Positions 25,931 through 34,533 of a DNA stretch of 64,000 bases are shown here, piece after piece. The stretch spans positions 1-64,000 of the forward strand of contig SHMT01000003.1 of NCBI GenBank assembly GCA_004282745.1. The letters are read 5' to 3'. Within the stretch, counting starts at the first letter, position 1. The number at the start of each line of letters is the position of its first letter. This stretch comes from Candidatus Scalindua sp. SCAELEC01. GTDB lineage: Bacteria; Planctomycetota; Brocadiia; Brocadiales; Scalinduaceae. Position numbers and translations under genes: made by a program. Below the pieces are notes generated by a model. It ran no database searches, was not told where the DNA came from, and worked only from the letters and a program-made list of their open reading frames with translations.

Positions 25931-26091
25931 GCTCTAGCTCTCCTGTTATAGTATTCACACTTAAATGACGGGTACTCTCTTAGGCGTTCTTTTTCTTTCT
26001 TTGGAAAAAAATTTTTTTCCTTATCAATTTATTTCCCTTTTTGAGTAAAATTACTTTATTTAAAAAATCGCTTACGCAATGAGGTGCCAGT

Positions 26092-26865
26092 GTGATTATT
26101 AAGCAAACATTACATATCTTTTCCCCTTTAACGTTTTTATTCGTTTTGCTGATGAATGGTTGCGCTATCATAGATAACATTAAAGGTGAATACCTTACCT
26201 CAAAAAAGGACCATAGTGGCAACAAAGATGAAGTCATTCTCAAAAGTACTACGAACAAGATAAGTGAAACGAATCAAAAAACTTTTCCTGCTAACAACAG
26301 TGAATTTTTACAAAAAAATGTGGATATTACCAAGGGAACAGCCATTCACCAAAACAGTATAGAAAAGAAAAATGAAGAGAAATGGTTATTAGATGAACTG
26401 AATGAGAAAAAAAATGTGCCGATCAAGATGGAGAGACAATTACCTGTGTATGGCTATGTTGAAAATGTACTCCTTGGCCCTGACAACTTAAAATTTAAGG
26501 CAAAGCTTGATTCAGGAGCAAAAACCTCTTCATTAAATGCGTTAGATATAGTAGAATTTGAACGTGATGGAGAGCAATGGGTTAGATTTAACATGATAGA
26601 TCCCTCAGTTGGTGAAAAAGTGGAGTTAGAGAGAAAACTTGAAAACCATGTAAAAATCAAACAACTTGGGTCTGAAAGTGAAAGACGACCTGTTATCATG
26701 ATGGAGGTACAATTGGGAACTATCCATATCGAACGCAAGTTTAGTCTAACGGAGAGAAATAATTTTATCTACCAAGTGCTATTAGGCCGTAATTTCCTGA
26801 ATGGAGTTGCCCTCATAGATGTTTCTCGAACATTTGTGGCAAATACTAGTTCAGATCAAGAGTAA
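26092..26865 (+). CDS. Lipoprotein with retropepsin-like DUF785 domain
   Basis: This 257-residue protein starts at GTG 26092 after GAGGTG. Residues 1-23 are a lipoprotein signal, with C24 in 'LLMNGCAI'. A charged linker follows (about 30-115), then a DUF785-type domain with 'KLDSGAKTSSLNA', where D140 is the retropepsin-like Asp, 'WVRFNM', 'RRPVIMMEVQLG' and 'VLLGRNFL'. Despite the old name 'ATP-dependent zinc protease', the fold is an aspartic-protease-like one. It overlaps the next start (TAATG). In related clusters this domain goes with 7TM-transglutaminase and RimK-like ligases, as here. It likely acts in the periplasm. Confidence 0.85.
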   Translation: MIIKQTLHIFSPLTFLFVLLMNGCAIIDNIKGEYLTSKKDHSGNKDEVILKSTTNKISETNQKTFPANNSEFLQKNVDITKGTAIHQNSIEKKNEEKWLLDELNEKKNVPIKMERQLPVYGYVENVLLGPDNLKFKAKLDSGAKTSSLNALDIVEFERDGEQWVRFNMIDPSVGEKVELERKLENHVKIKQLGSESERRPVIMMEVQLGTIHIERKFSLTERNNFIYQVLLGRNFLNGVALIDVSRTFVANTSSDQE

Positions 26866-28394
26866 TGAATTCTAAAATACAGTTTTATATCATAATTTTT
26901 TTTCTGGCTCTGATAGGATTAGGACTCACTTTTTATAAATCCATTTTCTTTGGATTTCCCTTGCTCCCAGGACAGCATGAAGAAGTTTGGATTGTTGAGG
27001 CAAAAATAACATTTACGGCTAAAGGCGGTCCTGTAAAGGCTTCCTTCCTTATACCTTCAGCAGCACCGGGCTACGCTATTCAGAGTGAAGATTTTGCATC
27101 AACCAATTATGGCTTCAACAAAACAAAAGATGAATATGGCTATCGAGCAAATTGGCATGCTCGGGATTTGCAAGGGATTCAAACCCTTTACTATCGCGTT
27201 CAATTCTTCGGTTCCATCCGGTTGGACTCCACTCTCTTGGAAGAAGAACCAAAATTAGATCCCCTCCCATTCTTTGCGGAACCCTATCAAATAGCTGTCG
27301 ACACATTGATAGAACAGACACGAAACAATTCTGCAGATACCGCAACATTTACCGTAGAGTTACTTAAGAGTTTGAATTCTCCTTCTCGCTCACAGAATGT
27401 TAATCTGCTTTTGAGAGAACACAATACTATCGAATCCAAAACTGAGTTATTTCTCAAACTTCTCACACGCGCAAAAATTCCTGCCAGGATTGTAAGAGGA
27501 CTATTTCTTAAGGACGGCATTCGGAATAAACCGCTCTCCGAGTTGATACAGGTATATGATGGTTCACAGTGGGTTTTCTTTAATCCCCTCACCGGGAACA
27601 GCGGCTTACCGAAAGATTTTTTTATTTGGCAGAAAGGGGGAAAATCACTGTTTGATCTAATTGGGGGAGAAGATTCAAATGTCACTTTCTCGATCACCAG
27701 GGATCTTCGCACCTCTCAGGAATTGGCTACCTATAGAGCAAATTCCAGAGATGCCAAATTCATTGATTTTTCAATATATAGCCTACCCATTGATAAGCAA
27801 AATGCCCTTACCCTGCTACTCCTAGTACCGATAGGAGCACTCGTAGTGGTTATTATGAACAACCTCGTTGGAATTCCCACTTCCGGTACCTTTATGCCCA
27901 TATTAATAGCAATGTCTTTTAAACAGACAGAACTCATCCCGGGTCTTTGTATGTTTTGTATCATCATTGGTGCAGGTCTACAAATCCGGTCTTACCTATC
28001 ACACCTAAACCTGCTCTTTGTCCCTAGGATTTCAGCCGTGGTAATTGTTGTCATTTTACTCATGTCGTGCATGAGTGTCTTCAGTTTCAAGCTCGGCATT
28101 CAACATGGACTTGGTATTACTTTCTTCCCAATGATCATCCTCGCATGGACAATTGAACGGCTATCTATCATCTGGGAAGAGCAAGGGCATAAGGAGGCAC
28201 TGACTCAAGGAGGAGGTAGTTTATTGGTTGCCTGCATTGCCTTTTTGGTAATGGACAATAGCATTATTGAACACCTTACTTTCACCTTCCCTGAATTAAT
28301 TCTGGTGAATCTCGCAACAATCTTATTAATTGGCAATTACACTGGATACCGGCTCTCTGAATTACGCCGATTTAAAGCAATGATTAAGGACTAA
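26865..28394 (+). CDS. Inactive transglutaminase fused to seven-TM domain
   Basis: This 509-residue membrane protein has one N-terminal span (about 6-24) and a periplasmic transglutaminase-like domain (about 40-300). Seven or so spans follow from about residue 308 to 495. In the transglutaminase core, 'TELFLKLLTRAKIPARIVRGL' has no Cys where the nucleophile should be, and 'ELIQVYDGSQWVFFNP' has no His, so it is catalytically dead, as known for this family (UUP1/7TM pair). It is translationally coupled to the upstream lipoprotein gene. It probably binds the product of the downstream ligase or signals across the membrane (inference). Confidence 0.85.
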   Translation: MNSKIQFYIIIFFLALIGLGLTFYKSIFFGFPLLPGQHEEVWIVEAKITFTAKGGPVKASFLIPSAAPGYAIQSEDFASTNYGFNKTKDEYGYRANWHARDLQGIQTLYYRVQFFGSIRLDSTLLEEEPKLDPLPFFAEPYQIAVDTLIEQTRNNSADTATFTVELLKSLNSPSRSQNVNLLLREHNTIESKTELFLKLLTRAKIPARIVRGLFLKDGIRNKPLSELIQVYDGSQWVFFNPLTGNSGLPKDFFIWQKGGKSLFDLIGGEDSNVTFSITRDLRTSQELATYRANSRDAKFIDFSIYSLPIDKQNALTLLLLVPIGALVVVIMNNLVGIPTSGTFMPILIAMSFKQTELIPGLCMFCIIIGAGLQIRSYLSHLNLLFVPRISAVVIVVILLMSCMSVFSFKLGIQHGLGITFFPMIILAWTIERLSIIWEEQGHKEALTQGGGSLLVACIAFLVMDNSIIEHLTFTFPELILVNLATILLIGNYTGYRLSELRRFKAMIKD

Positions 28395-28398
28395 CGAT

Positions 28399-29355
28399 AT
28401 GATTTTTGCTAACCCTGCCAAACTCTCAAAGCGCGGTGTCCTGGGGATGAATATGCGCAATCTGGATTTTGTCCTTGCGTATAATCCAAGACATCTTTTT
28501 CCCCAGGTGGACAACAAGTTAATAACAAAACGTCTCGCTGAAAAGGCAGGAATTCCCGTTCCAAAGCTTTATGAGACCATTCAGTTTCAACACCAAATAC
28601 AGCTTTTACCAAAACTATTAGAGAATTATGAGCAGTTTGTCGTTAAGCCTTCGAAGGGGAGCGGTGGAAAGGGTATTCTTGTCGTTTTGGGTAAGCAAAG
28701 TGGCCACTTCATAAAAACAAATGGATCTATGGTCTCACAGAAAGATCTCAATCGTCACGTTTCAAATATTGTCAGCGGTCTCTACAGTCTTGGTGGACAC
28801 ATCGACACTGCTATGATAGAATACTATGTTAATTTTTCTCCTATTTTTAAGGATATTAGTTATCAGGGAGTTCCCGACATCAGGGTTCTCGTCTTCCAAG
28901 GGTATCCGACAATGGCAATGTTACGGTTGCCAACCAGGACATCTGACGGAAAGGCAAATCTCCATCAAGGGGCCGTTGGTGTTGGGATAGATATCCAAAG
29001 AGGTACCACCTTACGTGGGGTATATCGTAACAACCCTATTGAAAATCATCCCGATACCGGTAAATCTTTCAAAGATATACCGATTCCCGGTTGGCATGAC
29101 CTGCTTATTCTTGCATCCCGATGTTATGAGATCACGGGGCTTGGTTATATGGGAATAGATATCGTTCTGGATAGTAATCATGGCCCAATGATTCTTGAAA
29201 TGAATGCAAGACCTGGACTTGCGATACAGGTAGCCAATAATTCGGGTTTAGTACCTCGCTTACGCAAGATTGAGAAGATGGCATCGAAAAAACTTACCAT
29301 TGAACAACGTGTCTCTTTTGCAGAAAAAAATTTTAGTGCCAACTTCTTAAAATGA
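28399..29355 (+). CDS. RimK-like alpha-L-glutamate ligase homologue (ATP-grasp)
   Basis: This 318-residue ATP-grasp enzyme has 'GVLGMNMRNLDFVLAYNPR', 'KRLAEKAGIPVPKLY', 'FVVKPSKGSGGKGILVV' (ATP-binding loop), 'QGVPDIRVLVF' and 'GIDIVLD..GPMILEMNARPG' (Mg-binding E-x-N). These match the RimK-like ligases of the 7TM-transglutaminase operons. It should join an amino acid, probably glutamate, to an amine by an acyl-phosphate step. It begins 4 bp after the 7TM gene. The actual acceptor is unknown. Confidence 0.88.
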   Translation: MIFANPAKLSKRGVLGMNMRNLDFVLAYNPRHLFPQVDNKLITKRLAEKAGIPVPKLYETIQFQHQIQLLPKLLENYEQFVVKPSKGSGGKGILVVLGKQSGHFIKTNGSMVSQKDLNRHVSNIVSGLYSLGGHIDTAMIEYYVNFSPIFKDISYQGVPDIRVLVFQGYPTMAMLRLPTRTSDGKANLHQGAVGVGIDIQRGTTLRGVYRNNPIENHPDTGKSFKDIPIPGWHDLLILASRCYEITGLGYMGIDIVLDSNHGPMILEMNARPGLAIQVANNSGLVPRLRKIEKMASKKLTIEQRVSFAEKNFSANFLK

Positions 29356-29388
29356 TTTTAACCAAAAACAGAAAGGATGAGAGGTGAA

Positions 29389-30135
29389 ATGATAACACGA
29401 TCAGCAAATCCGGCTTTAAACAAAGATACATTTTCACAGGTAAGACATCTTACAAGTTCTCATAATTTAATGACACTTCAAGGAACCGTAAACAAGACGG
29501 CAATCTTAATAGGTCTCGCCTTCCTGTCTGCATTCTGGGTGTGGCGTCAATTTTTTATGTATGAAATGCCTCAAATTTCTTTATACATAATGGTAGGAGC
29601 TATTGGAGGTCTCATTACTGCAATGGTAGCTATCTTTAAACCAACGACTTCGCCTTTTGTCGCTCCTATTTACGCTTTATTGCAAGGTCTATTTCTCGGC
29701 GGGATCTCTTCTCTAATGGAAGCCCGCTTTCCCGGCATTGTAATTCAATCAGTTGGACTTACTTTTGGAACTCTTTTTGCCCTTTTGTTTGCCTATAAAT
29801 CCGGATTGATAAAGGCCACAGAAAATTTTAAACTTGGAGTCGCTGCTGCAACCGGTGGTATCTTCTTGATGTACATGGTAAATATTATCCTCGGTTTTTT
29901 TGGTGCATCCATTCCCTTTATTCATGATACTGGCTTTTTCGGGATCGGCATTAGCGCTTTTATCGTGATCATTGCGGCGCTTAATCTCGTCCTTGATTTC
30001 GACTTTATCGAACACGGTGTTGAGCAGGGAGCTCCGAAGTTCATGGAGTGGAGAGCGGCTTTGGGACTCATGATTACGCTTGTATGGCTCTACATTGAGA
30101 TCCTTCACCTCATCTCAAAATTGAGGAGTCGCTAA
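29389..30135 (+). CDS. Bax inhibitor-1 family membrane protein
   Basis: This 248-residue inner-membrane protein has seven hydrophobic spans. 'MITRSANPALNKDTF' is the usual N-terminus of the bacterial YccA/BI-1-like group. 'GIGISAFIVIIAALNLVLDFDFIEHG' carries the conserved acidic pair of the channel. I prefer ATG 29389 over 29377 because GAGAGGTGA sits just upstream of it. These proteins are linked to calcium leak and to modulation of the FtsH protease. It follows the RimK-like gene by 33 bp and may be part of the same transcript. Confidence 0.9.
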   Translation: MITRSANPALNKDTFSQVRHLTSSHNLMTLQGTVNKTAILIGLAFLSAFWVWRQFFMYEMPQISLYIMVGAIGGLITAMVAIFKPTTSPFVAPIYALLQGLFLGGISSLMEARFPGIVIQSVGLTFGTLFALLFAYKSGLIKATENFKLGVAAATGGIFLMYMVNIILGFFGASIPFIHDTGFFGIGISAFIVIIAALNLVLDFDFIEHGVEQGAPKFMEWRAALGLMITLVWLYIEILHLISKLRSR

Positions 30136-30338
30136 TGTTACTTGTAGAAAAACCCCTGTGGGGGATCTGTTATTATTTTAGGAGCTGAAGCTACCAAACA
30201 CTCGATTTTTAGAAGGATCGCATCGTATCTACGTATCCCGGATTTTTATGGGTAAAATGGTTACCTGTTTGCGAACAACCACAAGTATAAATTTTTATGT
30301 TCTCTCACACTTACTCGACAGACACCTCTTTCCCCTAC

Positions 30339-30701
30339 CTACTCTTCTTCTCTAATAAGCATTAACCCACAATCCGAACATTCTCGAGCGTCAACACCAA
30401 CATGGTGGCCGCAAGCAGGGCATCTACCCTGAGCAACCCACTCCTGAGATTCTCGTATCTCAGGGTGCAAAACCATGTAATATTCCTCTATATTCTCTAA
30501 CGCAATCCGGGCATTTTCCTTGGTAACAAGGAGAAGATAAGTAGAACCGCACTTCCCGGCACTACACCCAGGGGTAAGAGCAATCCGAGATGGAATGCCC
30601 TTTTCTTGAAGCATAGAGGACAACTCCTTAATCCACTCTTGTAGATCATCCTTAATTATAACCCATTCACCATCGTCACCTTTTGGTGTCGGCATTTCCA
30701 T
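30339..30701 (-). CDS. Small zinc-ribbon protein of unknown function
   Basis: This 120-residue protein has an alpha/beta N-terminal part (about residues 10-85) that contains 'TPGCSAGKCGSTYLLLV'. A C-terminal zinc ribbon follows: 'CPACGHHVG' and 'CSDCGLML' (two CxxC pairs). The N-terminal part has the feel of the small DUF2007-like signal-transducing fold, where a ligand-binding domain is joined to a zinc ribbon. I cannot name it with certainty. It is a single minus-strand gene, flanked upstream by a repeat C fragment. Confidence 0.7.
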   Translation of the reverse strand: MEMPTPKGDDGEWVIIKDDLQEWIKELSSMLQEKGIPSRIALTPGCSAGKCGSTYLLLVTKENARIALENIEEYYMVLHPEIRESQEWVAQGRCPACGHHVGVDARECSDCGLMLIREEE

Positions 30702-30728
30702 ATAACCATATCTCCCATCTAATAATTT

Positions 30729-30751
30729 TTATTCTTTCCTGGGCCCTTAGG
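30729..30751. repeat. Repeat family C fragment (one end)
   Basis: TTATTCTTTCCTGGGCCCTT matches the right ends of the elements at 34216-34440 and 49709-49897. Only one end is present. Confidence 0.45.
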
Positions 30752-30816
30752 ATGCTGTATGTCCTATACGTATGAAATACGAAGATTCATAGAAATTGCC
30801 CACAAACACGTGTCGT

Positions 30817-30856
30817 GAAAAAAAAACGCGCCCAACATTATCCATATTGGGCGCGC
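30817..30856 (-). terminator. Terminator after the first cold-shock gene
   Basis: On the minus strand, CGCGCCCAA and its complement TTGGGCGCG form a GC-rich stem followed by a run of about nine T (the A run at 30817-30826). It ends the cold-shock gene cluster. Confidence 0.9.
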
Positions 30857-30962
30857 ATCACATGATTACAATTATGCTCATACACCTACTCTATATTTTT
30901 AGATACTCCACTCTTTTGATAACATTATACAGCTAAACAATACGAGTATGCTTTGTGATTTT

Positions 30963-31163
30963 TTATACTTTAACGACATTTGAAGCCTTGAAACCTTTTT
31001 GGTCTTTCGTTATTTCAAACTCTACGCTATCTCCTTCTGACAGAGATTTAAAACCTTCGCCCTCAATTGCAGTATGGTGTACGAAGACATCATCCCCATT
31101 CTCCTGTGAAATAAATCCAAAGCCCTTTGAATCGTTAAACCACTTTACTGTTCCACTTGTCAT
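30963..31163 (-). CDS. csp: Cold-shock protein, CspA family (tandem copy 1)
   Basis: This 66-residue, single-domain OB-fold RNA chaperone has the RNA-binding motifs RNP1 'KGFGFI' and RNP2 'VFVHH'. It starts [11 protein letters not shown] at ATG 31163 after the AAGAGAGGG-type ribosome binding site. It is almost identical to the two genes upstream (31302 and 31614) and lies last in the array, before a strong terminator. Its product melts RNA secondary structure, typically after temperature drop. Confidence 0.95.
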   Translation of the reverse strand: MTSGTVKWFNDSKGFGFISQENGDDVFVHHTAIEGEGFKSLSEGDSVEFEITKDQKGFKASNVVKV

Positions 31164-31301
31164 ACTAATGAACCACCCTCTCTTAATAGAAAAAAAACTA
31201 AAAACAAAAACATGTTCTCCCACCTACTCTATATTTTTAGACACAAACCTCTTTCGATAACATCATACAGTTAAACAATACGAGTATGCTTTGTTACATT
31301 T

Positions 31302-31502
31302 TTATACTTTAACAACGTTTGAAGCCTTGAAACCTTTTTGGTCTTTCGTTATTTCAAACTCTACGCTATCTCCCTCTGACAGAGATTTAAAACCTTCTCC
31401 CTCAATTGCGGTATGGTGTACGAAGACATCGTCCCCATTCTCCTGTGAAATAAATCCAAAGCCCTTTGAGTCGTTAAACCACTTTACTGTTCCACTTGCC
31501 AT
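31302..31502 (-). CDS. csp: Cold-shock protein, CspA family (tandem copy 2)
   Basis: This 66-residue protein differs from copy 1 at residue 2 (Ala for Thr) and hardly elsewhere. RNP1 and RNP2 motifs are intact. A longer frame to 31529 is open, but MASGTVKWF at 31502 is the family start. The downstream 40-bp tail (AAACAATACGAGTATGCTTTG) is shared with copy 1, so the duplicated unit includes flanking DNA. Confidence 0.95.
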   Translation of the reverse strand: MASGTVKWFNDSKGFGFISQENGDDVFVHHTAIEGEGFKSLSEGDSVEFEITKDQKGFKASNVVKV

Positions 31503-31613
31503 GCTTGAAACCCCCCTCTTAATAGACAAAACAAAAATATATCGTTACCAATTTACTCTCTTACGATACCCTTGTACCGTTAAACAATATGAGCGAGTAA
31601 TGCTTGGTATCTT

Positions 31614-31814
31614 TTACACCTTAACAACATTTGAAGCCTTAAAACCTTTTTGGTCTTTTATGATTTCAAACTCTACTTTATCTCCTTCTGATAGAGATTT
31701 GAAACCTTCCCCCTCAATTGCGGTATGGTGTACGAAGACATCATCTCCGTTCTCCTGCGAAATAAACCCAAAACCCTTTGAGTCGTTAAACCACTTTACT
31801 GTTCCGCTTGTCAT
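31614..31814 (-). CDS. csp: Cold-shock protein, CspA family (tandem copy 3)
   Basis: This is the first gene of the three-gene array. Its 66 residues have K for S in '[11 protein letters not shown]', otherwise matching its neighbours. It is preceded by a 'GGGAGGGGG'-type ribosome binding site and lies about 170 bp from the recD2 end. The divergence of its downstream flank is greater than between copies 1 and 2, suggesting it split off earlier. Confidence 0.95.
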   Translation of the reverse strand: MTSGTVKWFNDSKGFGFISQENGDDVFVHHTAIEGEGFKSLSEGDKVEFEIIKDQKGFKASNVVKV

Positions 31815-31856
31815 GCTAAAAAATCACCCCCTCCCAATGGATAAAAAGTAAACACG

Positions 31857-31890
31857 AAAAAAGGCCACAAGATTGGAACCCTTGTAGCCC
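31857..31890 (-). terminator. Terminator after recD2
   Basis: Minus-strand stem GGCTACAAG / CTTGTGGCC with a 9-base loop, followed by a T run (A run at 31857-31862). It separates recD2 from the cold-shock array. Confidence 0.8.
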
Positions 31891-31986
31891 TACTATACTA
31901 AACAATAATATGACAGTACTACACAACCAAAATGCAACATGCCACAGAATATCAAGTATACCGTACAAAAGCAAGTAAAAAAAACA

Positions 31987-34200
31987 TTATAATAACAATT
32001 TCAACCTTGTCTTTAAGTAGGTATATCTTCTCTGAGGACTGTTATTGTTTATGGCAACGGACATTGCTTTTTTTGTACCAAGCAACACCACTAATTTTTG
32101 ACCACGAGTTATCCCCGTATAGAGTAAATTTCGTTGCAAGAGAATGTAATGTTGGGAATGTATTGGCATTACGACAACAGGGTATTCACTTCCTTGCGCC
32201 TTGTGTACAGATACTGCATAGGCTAACGCTATCTCGTCTAAATCTTTGTAATCATAAATCACTAATTTACCTTCAAAATCAATCATGACCTCGTGGTCTT
32301 CCCTGTCTATGGTAACGATTATACCAATATCCCCATTGAAAACATCCTTTTCGTAATTATTAACAATCTGCATAACTTTATCCCTTTTTTTGAACACTTT
32401 ACCATTAATTCTTAGTTCGTCTGATGATTGATTAAGGACCTCCTGTAATTGTGTATTAAGGTTATGTGTCCCCAATATCCCCTTATTCATGGGCGTTAAC
32501 ACCTGTATATCCTTAACAGAATCAAACTTAAATCTTTGAGGAATTCTCTCTTTGCATAGAAAAGTGATTTTTTCCACAATTCTTTCCGGTTCCTCAATTT
32601 CAATAAAATAAAAATCTCGAACCCTGTCTCGATTTGACACAAGGATCGGCATTTCTCCCCTATTGATGCTGTGCGCATTGACGATTATTTCACTTTGCCT
32701 TGATTGTCGAAAAATTTCAGTTAAATTCACCGTCGACACAACATCAGAATCTATCATATCTTTTAAAATATTACCCGCTCCTACCGAAGGTAGTTGTGAA
32801 ACATCTCCGACAAGTATTACTGTTGACTCATGGGGAACAGCCTTCATAAAATGGTACATTAATATCGTGTCAACCATTGATGCCTCATCTATAACAACTA
32901 AACCTGCTTCTAAAGGATTACGTTCATTTTTTTGAAAGCCGCTACCACCTGGTGTGAAACCTAATAAACGATGCATCGTCTGTGCTTCACATCCCGTCAC
33001 CCCGGACATCCTCTTTGCAGCTCTCCCCGTTGGGGCAGCTAAAAGGATCTTCTGCCCCAGTTTTTGATAAATCTTAGTTATTGAGTTTATTATGGTTGTT
33101 TTCCCTGTGCCGGGACCACCGGTAATTATCAACATTTTTTCACTCATTGATTTTTTAATAGCAACCTTCTGATTTACCGCCAATGCAATATTTAGTCTCT
33201 TCTGAACCCAATCCAAGACCTTATCACTGTCCAATTGACATAAACGATTTTCACTAGTGAGAAACTTTCTTACATTACAGGCGATACCAACTTCGGTTAT
33301 ATAAAACTTTGAGAGATAAACGGCTTTATTGTTAACTTTGATTTCTCCGGCTTGATTAATATCCTCAATCACTATCCTCTCATCAAATGCAATGGCTCCA
33401 AAAGCTCTCCCGATAATCTTACGTTCCGTATTAAGCATTTTCTCACACTCCTCGATTAATAATTCATAGGGGTAATATACATGACCTTCCCCTGAAAGTT
33501 GATGAAGGACATAAAGAATACCTGCCTCAACCCTCATCTGTGAATCATTTGGAACACCCATATCCTTTGCAATTTTGTCTGCCGTAATAAAGCCAATACC
33601 AAATATATCAGTCGCTAGGTTATATGGGTTCTCTTTTACCATCTGAATTGAGTCTTGCCCATAGTGCCTAAATATTTTGATCGCATACGCTGCACTCACG
33701 CCATGACTTTGAAGAAAAAGCATCACCTCTTTGATCCCTTTTTGCTCAACCCATGCCCGCTCAATCATTTTAAGACGCTTCCGGCCAATACCCTCTACAC
33801 CCAGGAGCATTTCCAATGAATTCTCAATAACATCTAGCGTTTTCGTTCCAAACTGAGTAACAATTTTCTTAGCCATAACGGGGCCAATGCCTTTTATTAG
33901 GTGAGAGCTAAGATATTTTTCTATTCCTCTCGCAGTAGCAGGAATAACAGATACATACGAATCTACTTTAAACTGTACGCCAAATTTTGGGTGGTTAACC
34001 CACCGGCCCGCGAGTTTTAAGATCTCACCCGGATTAACAGAAAGAAGATTTCCGGTAAAGGCTACGAAATCGTTATAACCTTTCACCTTTAATTTTCCAA
34101 TGGTATAGCCTGTTTCTTCATTGCGGTAAATAATTCTCTCTAAGAGACCTTCAATTCCACACTGTTGTTGAGATCTTTTATCTGCTTGGCTATTCATCAT
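31987..34200 (-). CDS. recD2: RecD2-type ATP-dependent DNA helicase
   Basis: This 737-residue 5'-3' superfamily 1B helicase has an N-terminal OB-like region and helix-hairpin-helix motifs ('GIGPVMAKKIV', 'VEGIGRKRLKMI', 'GIGFITADKIA'). The motor follows with Walker A GGPGTGKTT (residues 361-369), Walker B 'VVIDEASMVD', motif III 'LVGDVSQLPSVGAGNIL' and motif VI 'VSVHKAQGSEYPVVV..YTGITRG'. There is no RecB or RecC gene near, as expected of RecD2. It probably acts in DNA repair. The start at 34200 (MMNSQ) is close to a repeat C element, so its upstream control region may have been altered. Confidence 0.95.
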   Translation of the reverse strand: MMNSQADKRSQQQCGIEGLLERIIYRNEETGYTIGKLKVKGYNDFVAFTGNLLSVNPGEILKLAGRWVNHPKFGVQFKVDSYVSVIPATARGIEKYLSSHLIKGIGPVMAKKIVTQFGTKTLDVIENSLEMLLGVEGIGRKRLKMIERAWVEQKGIKEVMLFLQSHGVSAAYAIKIFRHYGQDSIQMVKENPYNLATDIFGIGFITADKIAKDMGVPNDSQMRVEAGILYVLHQLSGEGHVYYPYELLIEECEKMLNTERKIIGRAFGAIAFDERIVIEDINQAGEIKVNNKAVYLSKFYITEVGIACNVRKFLTSENRLCQLDSDKVLDWVQKRLNIALAVNQKVAIKKSMSEKMLIITGGPGTGKTTIINSITKIYQKLGQKILLAAPTGRAAKRMSGVTGCEAQTMHRLLGFTPGGSGFQKNERNPLEAGLVVIDEASMVDTILMYHFMKAVPHESTVILVGDVSQLPSVGAGNILKDMIDSDVVSTVNLTEIFRQSRQSEIIVNAHSINRGEMPILVSNRDRVRDFYFIEIEEPERIVEKITFLCKERIPQRFKFDSVKDIQVLTPMNKGILGTHNLNTQLQEVLNQSSDELRINGKVFKKRDKVMQIVNNYEKDVFNGDIGIIVTIDREDHEVMIDFEGKLVIYDYKDLDEIALAYAVSVHKAQGSEYPVVVMPIHSQHYILLQRNLLYTGITRGQKLVVLLGTKKAMSVAINNNSPQRRYTYLKTRLKLLL

Positions 34201-34215
34201 GTTCTGCTTATGGGG

Positions 34216-34440
34216 ATTAAGGAGTTAGGAAAAATAACTTGGTATTTTAACACACCTACGTTTGACAGCGTGTGATTCCGCAAACTTGAGAATCGAGTTA
34301 CCGTTCGAACGAACTAACGTTCTTTCGAGTAAATGGCGGACGAAGATGACTTGAAAATGAGTTTCTGCTCAGACGAACCCACCCGGCTAATGTCATTTGG
34401 GGCAACGAGAATTCCAAGTTATTCTTTCCTGGGTCCTAAG
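34216..34440. repeat. Repeat family C, copy 1
   Basis: The left arm TTAAGGAGTTAGGAAAAATA is the reverse complement, with few changes, of the right arm ending TTCTTTCCTGGGTCCTAAG. Both continue with CTTGG / CCAAG. The middle contains CTTGAAAATGAG, also seen in the copy at 49709-49897. It has no real coding frame and fills the gap between recD2 and the mannosyltransferase gene. Confidence 0.6.
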
Positions 34441-34533
34441 GGTGATAATGATCTTAAATTTATCGTTAAATTTTATACTTTTCATTATATACTCAACATA
34501 TTTCACTACCTATAAAATTATTATACGTGTCCT

